11,301 nt of DNA from Zelonia costaricensis (Eukaryota; Euglenozoa; Kinetoplastea; Trypanosomatida; Trypanosomatidae): contig JASAOO010002852.1 of NCBI GenBank assembly GCA_030849075.1, forward strand, positions 1 to 11,301, in the 5' to 3' direction. The notes below the pieces were generated by a model. The model saw nothing but the letters and a program-made list of their open reading frames with translations, searched no databases and was not told where the DNA came from. Below are positions 1 to 7,200 of this stretch, one piece after another. The stretch's first letter is position 1. Each line of letters begins with the position of its first letter. Position numbers and translations under genes: made by a program.

Positions 1-151
1 TGATGATGTTCGACGTCGGTGTTTGTCTTCTCCTTTGCTTCCAGCGTGCGAGCCCGCGTCCACGCAGAGACGATGGTCACTCCACCCCCGGGGGTGGGGG
101 GGGGAAGATGCTGCTGCGTCGAAGCACCCACGCGCTCTTGTGGTTCGGGGT

Positions 152-170
152 GTTGGTTGGTTGGTTGGTT
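152..170. repeat. (GTTG)n tetranucleotide repeat
   Basis: About four and a half uninterrupted copies of GTTG are visible. This is a simple sequence repeat with no evident coding role. No partner tract of the complementary CAAC type is nearby. Confidence 0.8.
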
Positions 171-485
171 TGTCGTTGCTTCCTTTCGTGTTCTGTGGCC
201 GACGGACGGCGTCGAGTCTGTGCTTGTCTGGTTTTGCTTTTTTGGGATGTTGAGTGGTGGTGTAGATCCGACCCGACCATCCATCCAGCCACCCATCCCC
301 CTTCCCCCTCCCTCCCCTCGTGCCTGAGCTCTTTCTTTTCTCATTATTTTCTTGTGTACATCTCCAGCGTGCGTGTGTGTGTGAGTGTTTGAGTATGCTT
401 CAGTGGGGGGATATGGGGGGGGGTACCGTGTGGGAGGAAGGGCGAGGGACGCCGTGAGACACAAACGGAATTCTTGTGGGGTAGC

Positions 486-523
486 GTGTGTGTGTGTGTG
501 TGTGTGTGTCTGTCTGTGTGTGC
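486..523. repeat. (GT)n microsatellite, first of the window
   Basis: Twelve perfect GT units are followed by TCTGTCTGTGTGTGCG. The tract has a complementary CA partner at 720-742, about 210 bases downstream, so the two could pair in RNA. Such tracts are common between trypanosomatid genes. Confidence 0.9.
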
Positions 524-701
524 GTAAGCGCTGCACCACCACCCTCCTCACTCGCTCTCGGCTTCATTTTTTTTCCTTTCTTCCCGTCGTCGCGTTTGTT
601 CTTTACGCGGCGGCTTTAGCCCAGTGCCGCCGCGTAGACCAGCGTGGAGGCGTCGTCCCTGCCCTTCTCCATCGCTCATCCACCCCCACCCCATCTCGTA
701 G

Positions 702-742
702 ACACACACACGAACACCAACACACACACACACACACACACA
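702..742. repeat. (CA)n microsatellite
   Basis: A short CA run is followed by a perfect (AC) run of about 11 units at 720-742. It lies in the opposite orientation to the GT tract at 486-523 and is complementary to it. Confidence 0.9.
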
Positions 743-1746
743 CCAGAACGGAAAGCTCGGAGAAGAGAACGAAAACGGAGGTTGCCTCTGTCTTTCTCTC
801 TCCCTACACTACTCTGCGCGTGGCGTCGTGGTGGGAAGAACACGTGGGCGGTGGACGACGCCGCCCCCCTCCCCTCCTCCACCCTAGATGCCACGACGAC
901 CGACTCTCGTGTCGCAGCTCCCCATCTCTCGCTCTTCTCCACCGCCTGGGTCATGTCACCCCTTCCGTTCTTCTTCGTCGTCGTCGTCCTCCTCCTCTCG
1001 TCCCGTGAGAAAGTGGGGGCGGGAGGAGAGGGGTGATGGACGCGTGTGCCTGCCCCGAAAGTCCAACAAGGACGATCCAAACCGCAGCGTCTGGACTCGA
1101 ACTCTCAGAGAAACGAGAGTGGCCCTTTCCTGCCGGCTGCACGCACGTCCTGCACCCGCCTCCCCCGTCACCTCTCCTCTCGGCGCGGTGACGTGGGGGT
1201 CTTGGAGGAGTCTCCCAATCCGCAGCAGCATCACTCTGCCACCAGCACCACCACCACCACGCCCCCCCCCCTTCCCCTCCCCGTTCTGCGTCCGCAAGCG
1301 AGTGTGCGTAGAGGAGGGTGGGGGCGAGAAGGGAGGGGGAGGGGGGTATGGACCGCAGGATCAGCGGAGGGACGAAGCGCACCGGACACACGCGCCCCTC
1401 CCCCATTCCGCGTCTTGTCGAACGTGGCCCCGCCCCACCGCACCGGCACGAGTGAACCTCCATCATGTGGCAGCCTTGAGTGTCGTCATATCTCCGCCGC
1501 CGCACCGGCCAACTCCTTTCCTGTTTGCCCCCCCCCCTCCTTCCCCTCAACCTCCCTGTACACAACAACAACAATCGTCGCACGCCCTCCCGCTTCCAGG
1601 TACCCGCCGCACTCGGTCTACACAGTCCCCCCCCCCACCCCCACCCCCACCCGAGCCTCTTCGTCTCTCACTCTGCGACACACGCACGCAGCACACAACA
1701 CGAACAAAACAAAAAAGGAAAAACAGCACACATCTCAGCATAGCAC

Positions 1747-1846
1747 GTGTGTGTGTGTGTGGGTGGGTGCGTGCGTGTGTGTGTGTGTTCGCGTTGGCTT
1801 TCTTCTGCGCGTGTGTGTGCGTTTGCATGTGTGTGAGTGTGTGTTC
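1747..1846. repeat. GT-rich block (two interrupted GT tracts)
   Basis: GT units interrupted by GGGTGGGTGCGTGC run from 1747 to 1788, and a second tract covers 1811-1846. A perfect CA tract at 1880-1898 is complementary and only about 35 bases further on. The block coincides with the left edge of the ATG-poor stretch; the ATG at 1827 inside it is the last before 3322. Confidence 0.85.
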
Positions 1847-1879
1847 GTGACATAGAGAGATTGTGCACATAGAAATCAG

Positions 1880-1898
1880 CACACACACACACACACAC
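1880..1898. repeat. (CA)n microsatellite
   Basis: Nine CA units without interruption. It could pair with the GT block just upstream to give a stem with a short loop in a + strand transcript. Confidence 0.9.
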
Positions 1899-1988
1899 GC
1901 ACCCGCACCCTGCTCCCTATCTCTCTCTTCCCTACACTTGAGCCTCTCTGCGACGTTGGCGGAGTCTGGGCAAACCGGTGCGTGAGAA

Positions 1989-2060
1989 CCTTGTTCTCTT
2001 CCCCTCCCCTCCTACTGCGCTCGCCGCGCCCCCCCCTCCCTTCCCGCTCACCTGCTCCAG
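1989..2060 (+). promoter_or_regulatory. Candidate distal spliced-leader acceptor (polypyrimidine tract + AG)
   Basis: About 70 bases, almost all C and T, contain no AG until the CTCCAG that ends at 2060. Trypanosomatid trans-splicing usually takes the first AG after a long polypyrimidine tract, so this is one of the best acceptor candidates in the window. It lies close to where ATG depletion begins. Use of this site would give a leader of about 2,150 bases before the start at 4211. A similar tract follows at once. Confidence 0.45.
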
Positions 2061-2063
2061 TAG

Positions 2064-2199
2064 ACTTGCTTGCTGCTCTCCACCGCCTTCTCCTTGTTCC
2101 GCTCCTCTTCTTGCGTCCCTCTGTCCTCATCTCCTCTCTGCCCTGCCTCTGTTCTGCCTACTGCTGGCGCCGCATCGTGTTTCTCTTCGTGATCTCAAG
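2064..2199 (+). promoter_or_regulatory. Candidate spliced-leader acceptor, 130-base AG-free tract
   Basis: From 2064 the + strand is dominated by C and T and holds no AG until CTCAAG at 2198-2199. It could serve as an alternative to the AG at 2060, or the first tract could be the splicing signal and this one part of the leader. A short (ATC) run follows at 2201-2215. Confidence 0.35.
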
Positions 2200-2288
2200 A
2201 TCATCATCATCATCGACATCGCTGTTGCGTGGTTGCTGTTTTCTCGCTGCCACGCTAGTCCCCTGTGATTGTCTTGCGTCTGTGCATC

Positions 2289-2315
2289 TGTGTGTGTGTG
2301 TGTGTGTCTGTGTGT
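2289..2315. repeat. (GT)n microsatellite
   Basis: Nine TG units, then CTGTGTGT. It is the first of a series of GT tracts in the putative leader that recur about every 190-240 bases, or twice that. Confidence 0.9.
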
Positions 2316-2940
2316 AGAGCTGTGGTCGGTGTGGGCTGGTAGTTCTGCCCGTGTGCTTCACCTCGCGCCCCTTCCCCGCCCCACCACCACCACTCCCACT
2401 CCCTCTGTCCTGTCTTCTCCGCATCTCCTCGCTTCCGTCGCTGTGCTGACGTGATTCTAACCTACAGCGCTGTCTACGTACTCGCCTGTGTGGGCGCCTG
2501 CGTGTGTCTGTGTGCACTTTCTTCAGCGCATCCAACGTGGCCACGCGTTACTCCTCCTTTCCCCGCCTCCTCGGCTTTCCCCCGAGTCGCATCGGCGAGC
2601 TGGAAGCACAGGAGCAACGACGCAATCCACGCACATACGCACACCGAGTGCGAAGAGCACGCACGTAGCCATTTTTTTTCCATTTTTTCTTCTGAATCGA
2701 AGAAGCTTGCGAGTCTCCTTTCGTTCTTGCCGAAGACAGCTGAACAGCGACGTTCAGTATTTTCATTTTTTGTTGTTGCTGTGGCTGTTGTTGCTGTGTC
2801 GCCTTCGCAACAACAAGAGGAGGAAGAGCATCACGAGGTCAGCCTCCGCTGCCGTCCCTCCCCCTCCCTCCCACTCTCCCGTGCCTCTACCGCTCCTTGC
2901 GCTCTCCTACGCTCGTAGCTCATCTCCCGCACAGGTCTTC

Positions 2941-2990
2941 GTGTGTCCGTGTGTTTGTGTGTGTGTGTGTGTGCGTGTGCGTGTGTGTCT
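2941..2990. repeat. GT-rich tract
   Basis: A 50-base run of GT units with single-base interruptions (CC, TT, GC). It is the longest GT tract of the putative leader. Confidence 0.9.
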
Positions 2991-3033
2991 CGGTCTGATT
3001 TTGTGCGTCCTCCCCTTGTTTGGTCATCGTATT

Positions 3034-3054
3034 CCCCCCCCCCGAAAAAAAAAA
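3034..3054. repeat. C10-G-A10 homopolymer junction
   Basis: Ten C, one G and ten A follow each other, and a purine-rich stretch runs on to about 3078. An A-run is out of place on this pyrimidine-rich strand. A similar C6-A11 junction occurs at 10266-10282. It may be the remnant of a poly(A)-tailed insertion or plain slippage; I see no target-site duplication that settles this. Confidence 0.8.
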
Positions 3055-3143
3055 GAATAGAAGAAAGAAAACTACACGAACGCCTATTTCTCCACGGCAT
3101 TGATCTGTCTTGTTGGATATTATATCCACAAAACGGTGGAGAC

Positions 3144-3170
3144 GTGTGTGCGTGTGTGTGTGTGTGTGTG
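3144..3170. repeat. (GT)n microsatellite
   Basis: Thirteen or so GT units with one GC interruption, about 190 bases after the previous GT tract centre. Confidence 0.9.
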
Positions 3171-3244
3171 GAGCTTGCATCCGCATCTCCAAGTGGTCTC
3201 GTTCCTCTTCTTGTCTTCCTCTCTTCCCATATATCGCTTCCGAT

Positions 3245-3292
3245 TGCCTCTCCTCGTCGTCGTCTGCTTCCTCCTCTTCCTCCCTTCCCCAG
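3245..3292 (+). promoter_or_regulatory. Candidate spliced-leader acceptor upstream of the uORF
   Basis: A C/T-rich tract contains no AG until CCCCAG at 3291-3292. Use of this AG would place the only upstream ATG (3322) about 30 bases from the 5' end of the transcript body. Use of an acceptor further right would leave it out. The site is therefore a possible switch for including the small upstream ORF. Confidence 0.35.
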
Positions 3293-3321
3293 TCCCTCCT
3301 CCACCCTTCTGTCTAGATTAC

Positions 3322-3342
3322 ATGCGCACGTGGCGAGTGTGA
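3322..3342 (+). CDS. Six-codon upstream ORF (MRTWRV-stop)
   Basis: The only ATG between 1830 and 4210 opens a frame of six codons, Met-Arg-Thr-Trp-Arg-Val, closed by TGA at 3340-3342. It ends 868 bases before the kinase start. In an otherwise ATG-free leader such a small frame is a plausible upstream ORF that lowers or tunes downstream initiation; it is too short to expect a functional product. It would be present only in transcripts whose 5' end lies to the left of 3322. Its role is inference, and it could also be a chance survivor. Confidence 0.3.
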   Translation: MRTWRV

Positions 3343-3360
3343 GTGAGTGTGTGTGTGTGT
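3337..3360. repeat. GT tract overlapping the uORF stop
   Basis: GTGTGAGTGAG leads into seven to eight GT units. The TGA stop of the small upstream ORF lies inside the degenerate first part. Confidence 0.85.
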
Positions 3361-3557
3361 CTACGCGCACACTTAGCTACAACGCGCAGCCCCTCCTCGA
3401 CTCCTCTTCCGGTTTTTTCTTTCTCTGTGTTTGCGTGTTTTGTGTGTTTCTCTCCCTTCCTTTGCCGTGTCTCTCTCTCTGTGTCTGCTAAGACGTACCG
3501 CTGCTTTACATTTGCTCACACACACAAGCGCGCGGGTCTGTCGAAGGGGGCACAACG

Positions 3558-3585
3558 GTGTGTGTGTGTGTGTGTCTGTGTGGTG
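3558..3585. repeat. (GT)n microsatellite
   Basis: Nine GT units, then CTGTGTGGTGT. It continues the spaced series of GT tracts in the leader. Confidence 0.9.
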
Positions 3586-3610
3586 TGACGGTGGAGCTCG
3601 CACGTCGCGT

Positions 3611-3640
3611 CATCATCGTCGTCATCGTCATCATCAGCAT
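3611..3640. repeat. (ATC/GTC)n trinucleotide repeat
   Basis: About nine triplets of ATC and GTC follow each other. A shorter ATC run lies at 2201-2215. As ATC/GTC the repeat supplies many CAT but no ATG triplets on the + strand. Confidence 0.85.
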
Positions 3641-3710
3641 TCGTGATTGTCTCTTCTCGTCGGTTGTTTTCCATTTTTGCTCCACTGCTTCATTTCACGG
3701 TGCAGTGCAG

Positions 3711-3840
3711 CACTCTCACTCCTTATTTTTCTTCTCTCCCTTCTCTCTCTCACTTCATTCTCTTCTTCCGCCTACCTCCGGCGTGTCGCGTGTGTGTGTG
3801 TGCCTCGCATCTCCTCCGGCATCCGTCCTCGCTGTCACAG
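3711..3840 (+). promoter_or_regulatory. Candidate spliced-leader acceptor at 3840
   Basis: A strongly C/T-rich stretch from about 3717 to 3780 and a short GT tract (3790-3802) hold no AG until GTCACAG, which ends at 3840. Splicing here would give a 370-base leader without any ATG, a usual leader length for the group. This makes it the most conventional of the acceptor candidates. Confidence 0.4.
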
Positions 3841-4022
3841 ACACGCACACACGCTATACACTCGCCCGCTCCTTCTCAGTGACCTTGCTTTCCCCCCACC
3901 ACCCCACCCACCACCCGTTTGTTGCCTCTTGGCGATACGCCCACTCGACTCTCATCTTCTTTTTTGTTCTTGCGTTGTCGTTCGTGTTGTGACACGTGCA
4001 TCGCTGCATATTCGACGAGCAG

Positions 4023-4051
<29 letters not shown>
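4023..4051. repeat. (CA)14 microsatellite
   Basis: Fourteen AC units without interruption. It is the only long CA tract between 1900 and the start codon, in a region that otherwise carries GT tracts, so it is complementary to any of them. GT-rich sequence also follows at 4110-4140. Confidence 0.9.
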
Positions 4052-4054
<3 letters not shown>

Positions 4055-4175
4055 GCACGCACGCACAGAGAGACACGCGCCTCCGTGCGTCAGCGCCTGT
4101 GCTTGGGTACGTGTGTGGTGTGGGCCGTGTTTGTGTGTGTCCATCCGTTGCCTGTGCAGGGAGAAGAGGCTACGA

Positions 4176-4207
4176 TTTTTTTTTCTTGTTCACTTTCGCT
4201 TCCCTAG
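4176..4207 (+). promoter_or_regulatory. Proximal acceptor candidate inside an in-frame TAG
   Basis: Nine T are followed by a C/T-rich stretch with three interruptions that ends in CCCTAG. The first AG after the tract is 4206-4207, only three bases (CCC) before the ATG at 4211. The same bases form TAG (4205-4207) in frame with the kinase, so the frame cannot be extended to the left and the start must be 4211 or a later Met. Splicing here would give a three-base leader after the spliced leader. It could also merely be leader sequence of longer transcripts. Confidence 0.4.
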
Positions 4208-4210
4208 CCC

Positions 4211-7200
4211 ATGCTGGAGCACGCCAGTCTTGCTTCCATGTTACCCCTCAGTCGGGGTGGTGGGCGACACCCCCACCAGCCCCGCTCCCCTCAGCAGCAA
4301 CAGCAGCCGCAGCCGCAGCGTGATCAGCGGCAGCAGCAGCAGCAGCAGCAGCAGCCCTCGCTCGCCTCGTCGCTGGGCGGGTCCTCTAGTAACGTGTTCC
4401 CGGGTAGCGCCGCGGCGGTGACGTCGCCGCTGAACGTGGCCTCCGGCTCCGACTTCAAAGGAGACGCGAAACACCAGGGCAGCAGCAGCGCCGATGGTGG
4501 GGGCGGCAGTAACGACGCGCACGCCAGAGGTACCGGGTCCTCGTCTCCTGCCGATCCAACGCCCTCATCCCAACAACAACAACAGCATCGCCATCAGCAG
4601 CAACAGCAGCCCCCGCGCGTGCAGCACCGCCGCCCGCGGTCGATCCACATTACCCTCCGTCGCACGCGGTCTGGCAGCCGACCCGTAACGGCACAGCGGA
4701 ACAACCACCACAACCCCGTCAGCACCAGCCGCGAGCTCGCCGGCAGCGCCGGCGCCGCGAGCAAGAGCACTAGTCTGCTGTCGCAGAGCGGGACGGTGCC
4801 CACCCCGCCGGCGGCAGCGGCCTCCTCCTCGCCGTCGGGCGGTGCGCCCGGGACGGGCCGCCACACCTCACCACACCAACGCCCCCCGCAGGGCCTCCCC
4901 CATCAGCGCCACAGCAGCTTCGGGAGCGGGTACGGGACGCTGGGCGAGGTGCTCTCGCCCGTGGCTGCGTCCCCCCAACCGGGCCCAAGTCCCGCTGCCG
5001 CGATGGCGGGCTCCGTGTCGCCTCAGCTGACCCCGTGCCTCTACGACGCGGCAGGTGCGACCAGCACAACCCCCAACACCCTCACGTCCCCCATCCCTGC
5101 GGGCGGCAGCGGCGGCCACGCTGGAACCGCCGTGTACCGCGCCTCGCACTACGACGAGCTGACCGGCAGCGGCAACAACAACAACACCAATGCGAACTTT
5201 AACGGCGTGTCGAACGGGTCCGGCTCACCGCGCACCGTCAACCTGCCCGGCTACACGCCGTACGTCTTCACACACACCCGCGGGCGGAGCGGGGACGCGG
5301 CGGGTGGGCTGGACGGCGCACCAGCGGGCACGCAGGTAGCGATGGGCTCATCGTCTTCGTCCATGATCGGTGGGGCGGGCGGGAGCGCGGGCAGCCTCGG
5401 CCCCTCCCCCACCAGCATCGCCACCGGTCCAGCACCCTACGGCGCCGGCACGTTCAACGCGTTCGTGAAGCCCAACTACGTGCACTACCCCTCTATGCTC
5501 AAGCAGGCCGCGCTGTTGCCGCCAAACATGCGGGAGCGGGTCCTGGGGCCGGACGCGGGGGCCGCCGGTCCGCACGGCGGTGTGCACCACGCGGGCGACG
5601 GCGGTGGGGAGCACGGCATAGGCAGGAGCCACCGCCGGCCGCTCTCCTCAGGCCCCGTGCCGCGGCGCACAAGCAGCAGCCTCTCCGGCAGCTACAGCCG
5701 CGTGTACGCCTTTCAGCCACCGGTCATCTCCTCCGCCAACCCCACGCTGTCGCCGCAGCCGCAGTCCTGCGCGAGTGGGGGCAGCACCGGCGCCCTGCGC
5801 AGCAACAGCATGAGCGGCTACCACGGCGTGCCCGGGCTGAACGCTTACGTGTTTCCTCCCTCCGACGACGCGTCCCTGGCAGCCGCGGCCGCCCTCGCTG
5901 GGATGCAACATCAAACCCATCTCATGCAGCACCCGCAGCCGCAGCCGCAGCCGCAGGGGTCCGCGTGGTGGGGGCACCTCTCCAACCTGCCCACCGTCAA
6001 CCTCGAGACCTTCTCGCCTCGCATGTCGCCGCGTGCGGAGATGGGTGAGGGGCTTGGCGCGAACCCCGGCGCCGCGCTGTCCATGCACCCCCAGCATCAG
6101 CAGCCGTACCCGCAGCAGCAGCAGCAGGGGCAGGGGCAGGGGCAAGCACCACAGCGTCACTACCGCGCGCGCAGCTACACGGCAGGTGGGCGGCTGTACG
6201 GCAATCGTGGCGTGGATGGGCAGCTCAGCTTGCCCGCCGCGACAGCAACGGGCACGGCAGCGCTCTTCCCCGCCGACACCGGCTACCACGCGGCTGGCAA
6301 CATCAGCGGCGGTGGTGGGGGCGTCAGCGTGGCGAACAGCGCAGCGTCGCGCAGCCTGGACCGATCGGCATCGACCAGCTCCGGTGTGCCGGTGCCGCCG
6401 GGCAGCGCGAGCGGGGCCTCGGTAGGGGCGAGCGGCTCCACCATGGTGCAGCATCACCACCACCACCACCGGAGCGGAGGCCGGCGCCTCTCCTCCTCTG
6501 CGGTGGCGACGCCGGTGCCGGGGGTGGCGGAGACGCTGCCGCCGGCCCCGCCGCTGACGGCGGCGTGCACAGACAGCGCGGTCAGCACGCCGCGCCCGCC
6601 GACGGCCCCCACCACGCCGAAGACTGGCCTGACCGACCACAACACCCCCGCAGGTGCCGGTGGTGGCAGTGGGAGCGGCACCCGGTACAGCACGCGTGTG
6701 TTGACAGCGAGTGGGAGGGCGGGGGCTGCCGCCGCCGCCGCGGTGGCGGGAGTGTCGCCGGTGGTTCTCATCCAGCGCCCGAGCAGCCGCGCCGCCGTCT
6801 CGGTGCAGAGCGGCGCCTTCTCCTCGACGGCGCGGCGCAGCGGGTCGTCAGACCGCGTGAACGGGCTGGACGACTCCACCGACAGCGTGCGCTGCGGCAG
6901 CCTGCCCAGTGCGTCCAACACGTTTGTGTGCCTCGGGGACGCGCAGGGCCGGGGTGCTGCTGGTGCTGGTGCTGGTGGGCGCTACGGCGGGGGCACGGCC
7001 GTTTTCGGCGCCGCCCACCGCTACGGCCGCGAGCACGTTGATGAGACGGACAAGGCGGGAGACGAGGGCGGCAGTGGCGCTGGTGGTGCGAGCGACGTCA
7101 ACCCACGCCGTCTGAGCAGCGGTGGTGGCGGTGGCACGGGCGGTCCTGTCGGCACCTCATCGCGCTACCGGCGCTACAGCATCCTCACCAACACGACGAA

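Larger units (their letters stand above)
1..1829. other. Gene-free flank, probably 3' UTR/intergenic of an upstream gene
   Basis: I find no credible protein or RNA gene here. Several frames are open on both strands at once, notably around 888-1850, but they read through proline, serine and Cys-Val runs that simply translate C-runs and GT tracts. Their third codon positions are mixed, unlike the G/C-ending codons of the real gene. Stop codons all need an A, which is scarce on this strand, so open frames are expected by chance. The stretch holds G-runs near 85-104 and 405-423, a GTTG repeat, and GT and CA tracts. It has 13 ATGs by eye, a normal density. Its place to the left of a + strand gene suggests 3' UTR or intergenic sequence of a gene outside the window; this is inference. 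Confidence 0.6.
1830..4210 (+). promoter_or_regulatory. Probable long ATG-depleted 5' leader region of the kinase gene
   Basis: This 2.4-kb stretch directly before the kinase start has no credible long coding gene. Reading the + strand I find one ATG in 2,381 bases (3322), whereas the flanks hold 13 in 1,829 and 11 in 2,165. The complement CAT occurs about 40 times in the same stretch, so base composition does not explain the loss. The + strand is pyrimidine-rich, with several polypyrimidine tracts that run without AG to a first AG (2060, 2199, 3292, 3840, 4207), each a possible spliced-leader acceptor. I infer that most of this DNA is transcribed leader sequence, perhaps with several alternative 5' ends. 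The true acceptor cannot be chosen from sequence alone. Confidence 0.6.

Noticed and set aside
85..423. G-runs at 90-104 and 405-423 as G-quadruplex or base-J type signals
   Set aside because: Only two or so adjacent long G-runs in each case. Nothing else marks a strand switch or transcription boundary, since the pyrimidine bias keeps the same direction across the window.
888..1850. 320-residue + frame starting with a true ATG
   Set aside because: Low-complexity Pro/Ser and Cys-Val runs translate C-runs and GT repeats. A second + frame and a minus frame are open over the same bases, and third codon positions are mixed, unlike the kinase gene.
2451..3060. 155- and 190-residue + frames in the leader region
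   Set aside because: Neither has an ATG start; the stretch contains no ATG at all. Openness comes from scarce A on the strand.
3996..4421. Frames overlapping the kinase start (3919-4323 and 3996-4421)
   Set aside because: They depend on TTG or GTG starts, cross the CA14 tract as Thr-His repeats, and leave the frame of the real gene.
5648..6640. 330-residue minus-strand frame inside the kinase gene
   Set aside because: It is the shadow of a high-GC3 coding sequence and is rich in Arg and Ala, as expected from reverse reading. Similar shadows at 7268-8008 and 8051-8755 were dropped too.
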